Source: Alphaproteobacteria bacterium
GTDB taxonomy: Bacteria > Pseudomonadota > Alphaproteobacteria > Ferrovibrionales > Ferrovibrionaceae
Length of the DNA: 55,287 nt
NCBI GenBank assembly: GCA_947473805.1
Contig: CANJGB010000023.1
Coordinates: 1 to 55,287, forward strand
Reading direction: 5' to 3'
Positions 26,110 to 35,148 of this stretch are shown one piece after another. Made by a program: the position numbers and the translations under genes. The notes beneath the pieces were generated by a model. That model worked only from the letters and a program-made list of their open reading frames with translations. It had not been told where the DNA came from and searched no databases. Numbering within the stretch: position 1 is the stretch's first letter; each line of letters starts with the position of its first letter.

Positions 26110-27263
26110 GAACGCTCCACGGGTGCGGGTGACGGGGTGTCCAGGCCCATGGCCTGGGCTACGATTTCACGATGATAGGTAGGATCGCCCAGCAGGTTTG
26201 CCGAGGCGCGCGCACGCTTGAAATAGAGATGGGCGTCGTGCTCCCAAGTGAACCCGATGCCGCCATGCAGTTGGATCGCGTCCGCCGCGCAGCGGTACAG
26301 CGCATCCGAGCAATAGGCGCGGGCCATGGAAGCGGCCTCGGCCGCCTCTTCCTCGATCTCGCCGATTGCACAGGCCGCATAATAGGCAATCGACTTGGAC
26401 GCCTCGACAAGCACCATCATGTCGGCCAGGGAGTGCTTCACTGCCTGGAACGAGCCGATGATGCGGCCGAACTGCGTCCGCGTCTTGCTGTACTCCACGG
26501 TCATCTCGAGACACTTCTCTGCGCCGCCAACTTGCTCCGCAGCCAGCATCGCTGCAGCAACCGAAAGGGTCTTATCGAAGGCTCCGCCTGCGGCACCCGG
26601 CACGCCAAGGACGGCATCGGCCTGCAGCGCAACGCTACTGAAACGAACACTGGCGAGCGGTCGCGTCGTATCGAGCACCGAGAGGCGCTCAATCTCAACA
26701 CCCGGTGTTGTTGCCGACACGACGGCGAGGCTCAGGCCATCGCCGTGGCGCGCCGCGACGACCAGAAGATCAGCGGCGTGTCCGAACGGCACGAACGACG
26801 CCTCGCCGCTCAGCCGGAAACCATTGCCGGAAGCGGTTAAAACCGCATCGACGCCGTCCTGGCCGGGCTTCCCCTCGGCACCGGTGAAGCAGAGTGTCGC
26901 GGTGGTCTCGCCTGAAGCAATGCCGGGCAGCAGCGCCTGCTTCTGCGCCTCGGTGCCAGCCTGAAGAATGGCCTCGGCGGCGAGAACCACGCTGGCGAAA
27001 AACGGCGAGACGCACAGCGTGCGGCCCATCTCTTCCATCACAATGGCCAGCGCGACGTAACCCATACCGCTGCCGCCATAGGCCTCGGGAATGGAAATTC
27101 CCGTCCAACCGAGTCCGGTCCCGATACGCGACCACAAGGTGGCATCCCAGCCCTGGTCTAAATCCATGGCGGCGCGGACTTTGGCAGAGTCCGACGCCTC
27201 GGCAAGGAAAGCGCGTGCCGAATCCCTGACCATGACCTGGTCTTCGGTGAACGAGAAGTTCAT
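26106..27263 (-). CDS. Acyl-CoA dehydrogenase, beta-type subunit (FadE32/33-like)
   Basis: A 385-residue acyl-CoA dehydrogenase fold with the FAD-binding segment SKTRTQFGRIIGSFQAVKH and a C-terminal GIGFTWEHDAHLYFKRA. It lacks the F-E-R sequence that supplies the catalytic base in the FadE30- and FadE31-like proteins of this cluster, having SVAAAMLAAEQVGG there instead. Such proteins act as the non-catalytic partner in heterotetrameric dehydrogenases of steroid degraders. The likely partner is the FadE31-like subunit at 30436-31596. It starts 22 bp after an SDR gene and overlaps ipdF. Confidence 0.85.
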   Translation of the reverse strand: MNFSFTEDQVMVRDSARAFLAEASDSAKVRAAMDLDQGWDATLWSRIGTGLGWTGISIPEAYGGSGMGYVALAIVMEEMGRTLCVSPFFASVVLAAEAILQAGTEAQKQALLPGIASGETTATLCFTGAEGKPGQDGVDAVLTASGNGFRLSGEASFVPFGHAADLLVVAARHGDGLSLAVVSATTPGVEIERLSVLDTTRPLASVRFSSVALQADAVLGVPGAAGGAFDKTLSVAAAMLAAEQVGGAEKCLEMTVEYSKTRTQFGRIIGSFQAVKHSLADMMVLVEASKSIAYYAACAIGEIEEEAAEAASMARAYCSDALYRCAADAIQLHGGIGFTWEHDAHLYFKRARASANLLGDPTYHREIVAQAMGLDTPSPAPVERS

Positions 27264-27285
27264 GGCGTGACCCGCGGGAGCGTGA

Positions 27286-28194
27286 TCAGCTCCCGTAAAC
27301 CGGCTTCGGCGGCACGCGGCGCTTCAGCAGATCGTCGACGACCGGGCCGAGTTCGGACGGCGCCCACTGCGCGCCCTTGTCCTGGAACGGACCGTCGCGC
27401 CAGCCATCGGCAATCATCAGCTTGCCGCCGAACACTTCGAACATGCAGCCAGTGACGTGCTTCGACTGCGGGCTGCCGAGCCAGATAACAATCGGCGACA
27501 CGTTGTCGGGATTGTTCGCATCGAAGCCCTTTTCCGGTGCCTTTACCTGTTCGGCAAACCCGGACGTTTCGGTCATGCGCGTGCGCGCCGCCGGGGCCAA
27601 TGCGTTGGCAGTGACGCCGTAGCGGCCAAGCTCTGCCGCCTGCACGAGCGTCAGGCTGGCAATGCCGCCCTTGGCCGCGCCATAGGCCGACTGGCTGATA
27701 CTGCCCTGCAGGCCGGCTCCCGAACTGGTGTTGATGATGCGGGCATCGACGGGCTTGCCCTGCTTCGACTGATCGCGCCAGTAGCGGGCAGCCTGGTTCG
27801 ATACGCAGAAGTGTCCGCGCAGGTGGACGCGCATCACCGCATCCCACTCGTCAGGGGTGCAGTTCACGAACATGCGGTCGCGCACAAACCCGGCATTGTT
27901 GACGACGACATCGAGCCCGCCAAAGGTCTTGATCGCGGTGTCGACGACACGATGCGCCGCCTCGAAATCGGTGATGTCGTCGAAATTGGCGACGGCCTCG
28001 CCACCCATGGCCTGGATTTCGCGCACAACATCATTGGCCGGGCTGGCATCGTTGCCCTCACCCGCCAGGCTGACGCCCAGATCGTTGACCACCACCTTCG
28101 CACCCTCGCGCGCGAAAGCCAGCGCGTGCGAACGGCCCAGGCCGCGGCCCGCGCCGGTAATGACGACAACGCGGCCCTTGCACAGATCACCCAT
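27286..28194 (-). CDS. SDR oxidoreductase (Rv3548c-like)
   Basis: A 302-residue SDR of the larger type related to the hydroxyacyl-CoA dehydrogenase domain of multifunctional enzyme 2. The cofactor motif is TGAGRGLG (13-20), followed by NDLGVSLAGEG, NNAGFVRDRMF and catalytic Tyr171/Lys175 in SAYGAAKGG. The 60-residue C-terminal extension is typical of the Rv3548c group found in HIP clusters. It probably oxidises a 3-hydroxyacyl-CoA formed from the propionate side chain or from opened ring D. It lies between fadA6 and the FadE33-like gene. Confidence 0.83.
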   Translation of the reverse strand: MGDLCKGRVVVITGAGRGLGRSHALAFAREGAKVVVNDLGVSLAGEGNDASPANDVVREIQAMGGEAVANFDDITDFEAAHRVVDTAIKTFGGLDVVVNNAGFVRDRMFVNCTPDEWDAVMRVHLRGHFCVSNQAARYWRDQSKQGKPVDARIINTSSGAGLQGSISQSAYGAAKGGIASLTLVQAAELGRYGVTANALAPAARTRMTETSGFAEQVKAPEKGFDANNPDNVSPIVIWLGSPQSKHVTGCMFEVFGGKLMIADGWRDGPFQDKGAQWAPSELGPVVDDLLKRRVPPKPVYGS

Positions 28195-28216
28195 GACGAA
28201 ACTCTCCGCTCAAATC

Positions 28217-29371
28217 CTAAAGGCGTTCGACGATGGTGACGTTGGCCTGACCGCCGCCTTCGCACATCGACTGCAGACCGTAACGGCCGCCGCGACGCTC
28301 CAACTCGTACAGCATGGTCGTCATCAGGCGCGCGCCCGTCGCCGAAAGCGGGTGGCCAAGGGCGATGGCACCGCCGTTGACGTTCAGCTTCGCCGGATCG
28401 GCGCCGAGATCCTTGAGCCAGGCCATGGGCACCGAGGCGAAGGCCTCGTTGATTTCGAACAGGTCGATGTCGGAGATCTTCATGCCGGCGCGCTCCAGCG
28501 CCCGCTTGGTCGCCGGGATCGGCGCGGTCAGCATCATGATTGGGTCATCGCCCATCACCGACAGGTGGTGGATGCGCGCGCGCGGTTTCAGGTTGTGACG
28601 CTTCAGCGCATCCTCGCTGGCGATCAGCATCGCGGCCGAGGCATCGGCGTTCTGGCTGGCGACGCCGGCGTGGACGCGGCCGCCTTCACGCAGCGTCTTC
28701 AGCGACGCCATCTTTTCCTTGGTCGTGTCGCCGCGCATGGTCTCATCGACGGCGAAGTCGCCAACCGGCTCGATCTCGGCCTTGAAGCGGCCCTGCTGCG
28801 TCGCCTCGATGGAACGACGATGACTCTGCAGCGCAAACTCTTCCATCTCGTCGCGGCTGATCTGCCACTTCTCGGCGATCATGTCGGCAGAGCGATACTG
28901 GTTGAGTTCTTCCTTGCCATAACGGGCGATCCAGCCCGGCGAGGTCGTAAATGGGTCAGGAATTCCAAACGGCTGCGCAGCCAGCATGGCAGAACCGATC
29001 GGGATCATGTTCATGTTCTGCACGCCGCCGACCACAACCAGGTCCTGCGTCCCGCTCATGACGCCCTGGGCGGCAAAATGCACGGCCTGCTGGGCCGAGC
29101 CGCACTGGCGATCCACCGCGGTGCCAGGCACATGCTGCGGCAGGCCGGCCACCAGCCATGCGGTACGGGCAATGTCGCCCGCTTGGCTGCCGATGGCATC
29201 GACGCCGCCAAACACCACGTCGTCTACCGCGCCGGGATCGATCTTGGTGCGGCGCATTAGCGCCTTGATCACATGGGCACCGAGATCGGCAGAATGCATC
29301 GTGGCCAGGCTGCCCTTCTTCTTGCCGATAGGGGAGCGGACGGCATCAACGATATAGGCTTCAGCGCGCAT
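28217..29371 (-). CDS. fadA6: FadA6-like thiolase
   Basis: A 384-residue thiolase with nucleophile Cys90 in VDRQCGSAQQAV, histidine in GGAIALGHPLSATG and second cysteine in LQSMCEGGGQANV. The VGGVQNMNMIPI and LFEINEAFASVPMAWLKDL segments agree with mycobacterial FadA6 (Rv3556c) as I remember it, the thiolase of the HIP gene cluster. Its ATG overlaps the end of the upstream dehydrogenase gene by 11 bp. It probably cleaves acetyl-CoA from a beta-keto intermediate of rings C/D. Confidence 0.88.
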   Translation of the reverse strand: MRAEAYIVDAVRSPIGKKKGSLATMHSADLGAHVIKALMRRTKIDPGAVDDVVFGGVDAIGSQAGDIARTAWLVAGLPQHVPGTAVDRQCGSAQQAVHFAAQGVMSGTQDLVVVGGVQNMNMIPIGSAMLAAQPFGIPDPFTTSPGWIARYGKEELNQYRSADMIAEKWQISRDEMEEFALQSHRRSIEATQQGRFKAEIEPVGDFAVDETMRGDTTKEKMASLKTLREGGRVHAGVASQNADASAAMLIASEDALKRHNLKPRARIHHLSVMGDDPIMMLTAPIPATKRALERAGMKISDIDLFEINEAFASVPMAWLKDLGADPAKLNVNGGAIALGHPLSATGARLMTTMLYELERRGGRYGLQSMCEGGGQANVTIVERL

Positions 29372-30434
29372 GGGCGGTGCCTCCAGGAAAGGTTGCGGCC
29401 GGACCGAGAGGCATGCCCGAGTTCAGGACGCAGTCGGCGACGCGGGCCAGATGCATATTGCGGTCGCCCCATGCGCCGGCAAGACCCAGCGCCCGCTTCA
29501 GGAAGAAGTGGACATCAACCTCCCACGAATAACCCATGGCACCGTGCACCTGCACGCCGGTACGGGCGGCGAAGTCCGCAGCCTCGACAGCGGAGAGCTT
29601 TGCATTGGACACGAGGGCGCGTACCTCCGGCCCCGGCGTCTCGATCGTCGCGGCGGCGGCGTACACGGCCGGTCGGGCATACTCGATCTTCACCTGGCAG
29701 TTTGCGAGGTGGTGCTTGATCGCCTGGTACGAACCGATGGCCTTGCCGAACTGCGTGCGGTCCTTGGCATAGGCGACGGCGATCTCGACAATCCGCTGCC
29801 CCATGCCCAGGCACTGCGCAGCCGCATAGAGCGCGCCGCGGTCGAGCGCGAGTGCCCACAGCGCCTTCCCCTTCGCAGCGTCGGCGACCTTCGTCTTGGC
29901 GGACGGCATCCACTCAACACGGAACAGGCGACGGAACGAATCAATACTGGGCTGTCGAACCAGCTTCACGTCGTCCACCGAAACGAGATGGACCTCGTCG
30001 TTGTGCCACAACAGCAGGGCAGCAGCAGTATCGGCGGCATCGACGAACAGGTTGGCCGGATGACCAACCGCAACACGCCCCTCGCCCGTTGCCGCGGCCT
30101 CCAGAACCTTACGAACCGCCGGATTGTCGATCAGCGCGGCCAGCATGGGAACGGCAATGCCGGCGTGTTCGACCAAGGGCTCGGGCAAAGCTGCACGGCC
30201 GCATTCCTCGGCGACCAGGACGAAGTCCTCGTCCTTCAGCGCCAGGCCGCCAGCCTCTTCCGGCGCCATGATGCCCGGCAGGCCCATTTCGCACAGTTTG
30301 GTCCAGCGCGCCTCGTCAAGGCCCTCGCCGGCCGTCATCATCTTGCGCAGGTCGGCCGACGAACATTGGTCGGTCAACAGGTCGCGGACGGTCTGGGCGA
30401 CCATCTGCTGTTCTTCGGAGAACGAAAAGTCCAC
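29361..30434 (-). CDS. Acyl-CoA dehydrogenase, beta-type subunit (FadE32-like)
   Basis: A 357-residue acyl-CoA dehydrogenase-like protein. The FAD segment KDRTQFGKAIGSYQAIKHH is present and the C-terminus has the GAMGYSWEVDVHFFLKRAL motif. At the position of the catalytic glutamate it reads ALDRGALYAAAQ, without the glutamate, so it is probably the partner subunit of the FadE31-like protein encoded immediately upstream. The start is GTG at 30434, one base after the upstream TGA (TGACGTG), a sign of coupled translation and 1:1 expression. Confidence 0.85.
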   Translation of the reverse strand: MDFSFSEEQQMVAQTVRDLLTDQCSSADLRKMMTAGEGLDEARWTKLCEMGLPGIMAPEEAGGLALKDEDFVLVAEECGRAALPEPLVEHAGIAVPMLAALIDNPAVRKVLEAAATGEGRVAVGHPANLFVDAADTAAALLLWHNDEVHLVSVDDVKLVRQPSIDSFRRLFRVEWMPSAKTKVADAAKGKALWALALDRGALYAAAQCLGMGQRIVEIAVAYAKDRTQFGKAIGSYQAIKHHLANCQVKIEYARPAVYAAAATIETPGPEVRALVSNAKLSAVEAADFAARTGVQVHGAMGYSWEVDVHFFLKRALGLAGAWGDRNMHLARVADCVLNSGMPLGPAATFPGGTAHAR

Positions 30435-30435
30435 G

Positions 30436-31596
30436 TCAGCCTCTCGGCAGGCCGAGCAGGCGCTCGGCGATGATGTTCCGTTGGATCTCGTTGGTGCCGG
30501 CATAGATCGGCCCGGCCAGCGAGAAGATGTAGCCGTCCAGCCAGCTGCCAATATCGCCGGCATCCGGCGCCGCATGCAGCAGTTCGGCGCGCACGCCGAG
30601 CATCTGCAGCGCGATGCGGTGCATGTTGACGTCCATTTCGGACCAGAAAATCTTGGTCAAACTGGCCTCGACGCCGATATGGCCGCCATTGATCAGGCGG
30701 CTGGCCATCATGTAGGTCGACATCGCAAAGGACTGCGCATCCATCCACATCTGCGCGACTTGCGAGCGCAGGCCCGGATCGAGCTTATCGGCGACCTTCT
30801 TGTACAGCTCGACCAGGCGTTCGGCGGTAACCTGGAAGCGCGCCGGGCTGCGCAGCATCATGCCCCGCTCAAAACCGGCGGTCGCCATAGCGATCTTCCA
30901 GCCATCGCCTTCTTCGCCCAGGCGATTGGCGACGGGGACACGGGCGTCTTCGAAGAAGATTTCCGCGAAGCCCGCCTCGCCGTCGATCTGGCGGATGCCA
31001 TTCACGCGAATACCAGGCGTATTGAGCGGCACAAGAATGAACGAAATGCCCCGGTGCTTCTCCGACTTCGGATCGGTGCGGAACATCCCGAAGCACCAGT
31101 GCGCGAAAACGGCGCGCGACGACCAGATCTTGTGGCCGCGCAGCACATACTCGTCGCCATCACGGGTGGCAGTCGAACGCAAGGCCGCGAGATCGCTGCC
31201 GGCCTGCGGCTCGGACCAGGCTTGCGCCCAGATCTCGTCGCCCGCCGCCATGGCTGGCAGAAAGCGCGCCTTTTGTTCCGGGCTACCAAACTCCATCAGC
31301 GTCGGACCAAGCAGGAAGATACCGTTCTGGTTGACGCGGCCCGGCGCCTGGGCGCGGTAATATTCTTCCTCGAAGATCAGCCACTGGATCAAGTCGCAGC
31401 CGCGACCGCCATACTCCTTCGGCCAGGTGACCATCCCCCACTGCCCTTTGGCGAGTGTCTTCTCCCACTCCCAGTGCGGCGTGAAACCCTCAACCGTGTC
31501 ATGCGAAGCCAGCGTCTCCTTCGGCACGTTGGCCTTCATCCATGCGCGCACTTCGGCGCGGAAGGCTTCCTGTTCAGGCGTGTAGGTCAGCTTCAT
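30436..31596 (-). CDS. fadE31: Acyl-CoA dehydrogenase, catalytic alpha-type subunit (FadE31-like)
   Basis: A 386-residue FAD enzyme introducing a double bond into a CoA thioester. WAQAWSEPQAGSDLA (123-137) and HKIWSSRAVFA are typical, and Glu243 in GFERGMMLRSPARF occupies the helix-G position of the catalytic base in isovaleryl-CoA dehydrogenase. The classical C-terminal YEGT glutamate is replaced by alanine (YAGTNEIQRN). The sequence resembles mycobacterial FadE31 (Rv3562). It is followed by one beta-type subunit gene and, four genes down, by another, so it may form two different heterotetramers. Confidence 0.87.
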   Translation of the reverse strand: MKLTYTPEQEAFRAEVRAWMKANVPKETLASHDTVEGFTPHWEWEKTLAKGQWGMVTWPKEYGGRGCDLIQWLIFEEEYYRAQAPGRVNQNGIFLLGPTLMEFGSPEQKARFLPAMAAGDEIWAQAWSEPQAGSDLAALRSTATRDGDEYVLRGHKIWSSRAVFAHWCFGMFRTDPKSEKHRGISFILVPLNTPGIRVNGIRQIDGEAGFAEIFFEDARVPVANRLGEEGDGWKIAMATAGFERGMMLRSPARFQVTAERLVELYKKVADKLDPGLRSQVAQMWMDAQSFAMSTYMMASRLINGGHIGVEASLTKIFWSEMDVNMHRIALQMLGVRAELLHAAPDAGDIGSWLDGYIFSLAGPIYAGTNEIQRNIIAERLLGLPRG

Positions 31597-31603
31597 GACG
31601 GGA

Positions 31604-32353
31604 TCAGAACTTTGCCGGCGCCTTGCCGGCCACGAAGGCGTCGCGCGCCTTCTGGGAATCCTCATTCATATACAGTTCGAGGGTGAAGCCCTGTTCGAAG
31701 CGGTAGTTGCGGTCCACATCCACCGGCTCGATGCCATTCAATGCTTCCTTGGCGAGCAGCAGCGCCTTGCGGCTCTTGCTAGCGATGATCGAGGCGTAGG
31801 CGCGGACTTCCTTTTCGAGGTCCGCGCGAGGCACGACCGACTTGATGCCACCGAACCCCATGACTTCCTTGGCGCCGATACGGCCGCCAGAGAAAAACAG
31901 GTCGCGAACGACATGCAGCGGCAGCATGCGCGACAGGTGCGCCGCGCCACCCATGGCGCCACGGTCGATCTCGGGCAGAGAGAAGAAGCAGTCGTCGGAG
32001 GCGATCACCACGTCGGCAGCACCACACATGCCGATGCCGCCGCCGATAACGAAGCCATGCGTGCCAATCACGACCGGCACCGGGCATGAGCGGATCGCCT
32101 TGAAGGTCAGGAAATTGCCGCGGTTGAGCAGCGTAATGCGCTCCGGGTGAGCGGCCATTTCCTTGATATCGACGCCCGCGCAGAAGCCCTTGGCCTCGGC
32201 GCGGATCAGGACGCATCGAACGTCCTCATTGTGGCCCAACTTGGTGATGTGCTCGGGCAGTTCGTTCCAGAACACGCTGTCGAAAGCGTTAACCGGGGGA
32301 TGAGCCAGGACGAGCTCGCCGATATGGTCCTTGATCTCGATGCGAACGGGCAT
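31604..32353 (-). CDS. echA20: EchA20-like crotonase (steroid ring D hydrolase candidate)
   Basis: EchA20 hydrolytically opens ring D of the HIP-derived CoA ester. This 249-residue crotonase has the oxyanion-hole segments FCAGVDIKEM (57-66) and GFVIGGGIGMCG, the SLPEIDRGAMGGAAHLSRML segment, and a C-terminal NYRFEQGFTLELY stretch that I recall from mycobacterial EchA20 (Rv3550). It lies between ipdC and the FadE31-like gene with gaps of 9 and 7 bp. The match to EchA20 is stronger than that of the other crotonase in this operon. Confidence 0.87.
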   Translation of the reverse strand: MPVRIEIKDHIGELVLAHPPVNAFDSVFWNELPEHITKLGHNEDVRCVLIRAEAKGFCAGVDIKEMAAHPERITLLNRGNFLTFKAIRSCPVPVVIGTHGFVIGGGIGMCGAADVVIASDDCFFSLPEIDRGAMGGAAHLSRMLPLHVVRDLFFSGGRIGAKEVMGFGGIKSVVPRADLEKEVRAYASIIASKSRKALLLAKEALNGIEPVDVDRNYRFEQGFTLELYMNEDSQKARDAFVAGKAPAKF

Positions 32354-32362
32354 GGTCTTCCT

Positions 32363-33436
32363 CTAGACGGCGGCATCGAGCGGTACACCGAGCGCGGTAA
32401 AGCGCGCGCGGGCTTCGCTCATGATCCGCTGGATCAGTTCGTTGCAGGTCGGCAGTTCGCGAATGGTGCCGGCCACCTGGCCACTGCCCATCAGGCCGCT
32501 TTCCGGATCGCCGCCCAGCATCGCCCGCTGATAGAGCGCGGGCGCGTTGGCCGACATAAGCAGCTGCCAGACCGTCGTCTCGCCACCATGGGCCATGGCC
32601 TTGGCCGACTTGATGAGATCGAAGTAAGACGCACCTGACATTTTCTTGAATTCGAGGCCGCTCTGGATCGACTGCCAGATCAGACCAAGCGTGCTGGCCT
32701 TCTCCATGGCGTCGATGCGCTTGTTGCGCACCACGCGCTGCGGCAGGCCATCGATCTTGGTCGTGACGATGATGTCATCGACATTCGCCTTCAGATATTG
32801 CTGCTTGGTCACCTCGGGCACCGGACAATCCTTGGTCAGCAAAAAGCGCGTGCCCATGGCGATGCCGACCGCACCGACGGTAATCGCGGCCGCCAGGCCA
32901 CGGCCGTCGGAATAGCCGCCGGCCGCGACGACCGGGACCTTCACCGCATCGAGCACCTGCGGCAGCAGGATATTTGACGCTACGGCGCCGGTATGGCCGC
33001 CACCTTCCGAGCCCTGAACGACAACCATGTCGACGCCGAGTTCGACCATTTTCTGCGCGTGGCGAACGGCGCCGACGGTTGGCACGCAAAGAATGCCGGC
33101 CTTCCGGAAGCGCGCGACCATGTCCTTGTTCGGGCCGCGGCCGAAGCTGACAGCGCGCACGCGCTCATTGATCAGCGTCTCGACGATCTGCTCCGCGCCC
33201 GGCTGGAACATGTGGAAGTTCACGCCAAACGGCTTGTCCGTCATATCGCGCACGCGGCGAATGGCGGGGCCGACCTCGTCGGCGCGCATCACACCGGCAG
33301 CAAGAAAGCCGAAGCCGCCTGCGTTACAGGTACCCGCAACAAGTTCCGGACGCGCCACCCAGCCCATCGCGGTCTGGATGATCGGGTAACGCGAACCGAG
33401 CCGGTCGCACAGCTCGGTGTGAAGCGGATTGGTCAT
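32363..33436 (-). CDS. ipdC: IpdC-like flavin-dependent enoyl/nitronate-type oxidoreductase
   Basis: A 357-residue FMN TIM-barrel protein of the nitronate monooxygenase family; in steroid degraders IpdC is a flavin-dependent reductase needed for ring C/D catabolism. The phosphate-binding motifs VQGSEGGGHTGAVAS and VAAGGYSDGRGLAAAI, then GAVGIAMGTRFLLT, are clear. The C-terminal region (GDPESGLMGSGQVAGTI) is also family-typical. It sits 3 bp after a crotonase gene and 9 bp before echA20, as in other HIP clusters where ipdA, ipdB and ipdC are grouped. Confidence 0.88.
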   Translation of the reverse strand: MTNPLHTELCDRLGSRYPIIQTAMGWVARPELVAGTCNAGGFGFLAAGVMRADEVGPAIRRVRDMTDKPFGVNFHMFQPGAEQIVETLINERVRAVSFGRGPNKDMVARFRKAGILCVPTVGAVRHAQKMVELGVDMVVVQGSEGGGHTGAVASNILLPQVLDAVKVPVVAAGGYSDGRGLAAAITVGAVGIAMGTRFLLTKDCPVPEVTKQQYLKANVDDIIVTTKIDGLPQRVVRNKRIDAMEKASTLGLIWQSIQSGLEFKKMSGASYFDLIKSAKAMAHGGETTVWQLLMSANAPALYQRAMLGGDPESGLMGSGQVAGTIRELPTCNELIQRIMSEARARFTALGVPLDAAV

Positions 33437-33439
33437 GTT

Positions 33440-34330
33440 CTAGGCGTTCTTCTTGTTCGCTGCCGCCATCGACTTGGCATCCTGCCCGGCCAGATGGTTC
33501 GTGCTGATGAGGTCGTTGTGGGCGTGCGCCAGGTGATGCATGTGGAATACAGCATCCATGGCCGTGCGCTTGCCACGCAGATCCTCGACGTGGTTGATCG
33601 CCTGCTTGGTCAGCGCCAGGCCCATGCGCGGGAACTCTGCCAGCTTGGCCGCCCAGGCGTAGGTCGCCTCTTCGAGCTTGTCACGCGGCACGATCTTGTT
33701 GACCATGCCGAGGTCGTAGGCGCGCTGCGCGCTCATACGTTCGCCCAGCAGCAGGAACTCCTTGGCGACGCGCGGCGGCAGTTCGAACGGGTGGGCGAAA
33801 TATTCAACGCCCGGAATGCCCATGCGAATAACCGGATCGGCAAAGAACGCGTCGTCCGATGCCACGATCAGGTCGCACACCCAGGCCAGCATCAGGCCGC
33901 CAGCGATGCAGGCACCCTGCACCATCGCGATGGTCGGCTTCGGGATGTCGCGCCAGCGGCGGCTGAGGCCCAGATAGACCTCCTGCTCGCGGGCATAGTT
34001 GAACTCGGCGCCGGGCTTGTTGGCATGATCCCACCACGGCATCTTGCGGTCGGGCCAGGACTTCACAACGTCACGACCCGGGCTGCCAATGTCGTGGCCC
34101 GAGGAGAAGTGTTTGCCGTTGCCGCGCAGCACGATGACACGCACCGCATCGTCGTTGACCGCCTTCATGAACGCATCGTCCAGGGCATAGGTCATCTGCG
34201 AGTTCTGCGTGTTGCCGTACTTCGGCCGATCCATAGTGATGGACGCGATACCGTTTTCGACCGAATACAGGATCGGGTTCTCGGTCTCATAGACGATATC
34301 CGCCTTGCGCGGCTCGACCAGATCAGACAT
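33440..34330 (-). CDS. Second crotonase of the operon, with insertion
   Basis: A 296-residue enoyl-CoA hydratase/isomerase family protein. The core motifs FSSGHDIGS (about 75-83) and QGACIAGGLMLAWVCDL (about 138-154) are present. Compared with 250-260-residue crotonases it carries an insertion around residues 84-112 rich in Trp, Lys and Pro (WPDRKMPWWDHANKPG) and an extended C-terminal tail ending AAANKKNA. It is probably the hydratase for the unsaturated CoA ester made by FadE30 or the FadE31 complex; Comamonas clusters also hold more than one crotonase. No exact step can be assigned. Confidence 0.85.
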   Translation of the reverse strand: MSDLVEPRKADIVYETENPILYSVENGIASITMDRPKYGNTQNSQMTYALDDAFMKAVNDDAVRVIVLRGNGKHFSSGHDIGSPGRDVVKSWPDRKMPWWDHANKPGAEFNYAREQEVYLGLSRRWRDIPKPTIAMVQGACIAGGLMLAWVCDLIVASDDAFFADPVIRMGIPGVEYFAHPFELPPRVAKEFLLLGERMSAQRAYDLGMVNKIVPRDKLEEATYAWAAKLAEFPRMGLALTKQAINHVEDLRGKRTAMDAVFHMHHLAHAHNDLISTNHLAGQDAKSMAAANKKNA

Positions 34331-34343
34331 CGAAATGCCTCCT

Positions 34344-35138
34344 TTAGCGGCGGTCGCCCGCCGGATTATCCTTGAACACAGTGGCGCGCAGGTTGTGCGG
34401 ATCCAGCCGTTCGCGGATCAGCTTGAGCTGCTCCGCGGTCGGCGCCGGCGTGGTGCCCATATTGGCGGCCTTCAGCAGCGGGAAGCCGGTGTTTTCCTGC
34501 ACCTTCTCGAACGTCACGCCTGGGTGCAGCGAGCGCACCTGGATGCCGTGGTTCGCGCCGCCAAAATCCATCACCGCGAGATCGGTAACGATCATCCGGA
34601 GGTCCAGACCCTTCGGATAGCCCTTGGGGAAACGGGCCGGGTTGTAGCCGATGCCAGCCACGACATCGACCTCGCCCGCCACAAAACTGCGCGTGTTGTG
34701 CGTCGGCACGAACATGCTGTTGGGGTGGCTTGCGGTGTTACCGGGAAAACCGCGCACGCCGAGCAGCGCCGCCTTCGGCTTTTTGTAGTCGCCGATGACA
34801 CTGATGTTGGTCTGGCCAAAACGGTCGACCTGGACCGGCCCCACCATCGCGTGACGGTTACCCGACCACAGCAGCGAGAAGACGCGGTCATAGGGAAGCC
34901 AGTTCTCGAACTTCGGCTTGTAACCCTTGCGCGGGCCGACCGGGATCGGTTCGGAGACGAGCATGTTTTCGCTGTCGGACATCATCAGGTCCGGGCTGAA
35001 CGTCAGCACGGCCAGGCCGACGGCCAGACGCGGCAACAGGCCGATGCCTGTCGCCAGGGTTTCGCCTTCGCCACGCCACGCCTCGGCGGCAGCGGCGATG
35101 CACAGTTCGGCCAGCGTGTATTCGCTTTCGGTCGTCAC
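34344..35138 (-). CDS. ipdB: IpdB, beta subunit of the ring C hydrolase
   Basis: IpdB is the smaller subunit of IpdAB, a CoA-transferase-fold enzyme that opens the last steroid ring by a retro-Claisen hydrolysis. The start is GTG 35138 with GAGGAG seven bases upstream, giving 264 residues. Typical segments are TFSPDLMMSDSENMLVSEP, GPVQVDRFGQTNIS and the FPGNTASHPNSMFV stretch. A longer frame exists but runs into ipdA, whose stop is 10 bp upstream. Pairing with ipdA and its place before ipdC and echA20 support the call. Confidence 0.9.
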   Translation of the reverse strand: MTTESEYTLAELCIAAAAEAWRGEGETLATGIGLLPRLAVGLAVLTFSPDLMMSDSENMLVSEPIPVGPRKGYKPKFENWLPYDRVFSLLWSGNRHAMVGPVQVDRFGQTNISVIGDYKKPKAALLGVRGFPGNTASHPNSMFVPTHNTRSFVAGEVDVVAGIGYNPARFPKGYPKGLDLRMIVTDLAVMDFGGANHGIQVRSLHPGVTFEKVQENTGFPLLKAANMGTTPAPTAEQLKLIRERLDPHNLRATVFKDNPAGDRR

Positions 35139-35148
35139 TGTCCGCTCC

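Noticed and set aside
27857-29260. 467-residue plus-strand frame antisense to the SDR gene and fadA6
   Set aside because: Covers two clear genes on the opposite strand; low-complexity Arg/His/Ala sequence without a family.
32993-34375. 460-residue plus-strand frame antisense to ipdC and the second crotonase
   Set aside because: Composition is that of an antisense shadow, it spans two real genes, and it has no recognisable motif.
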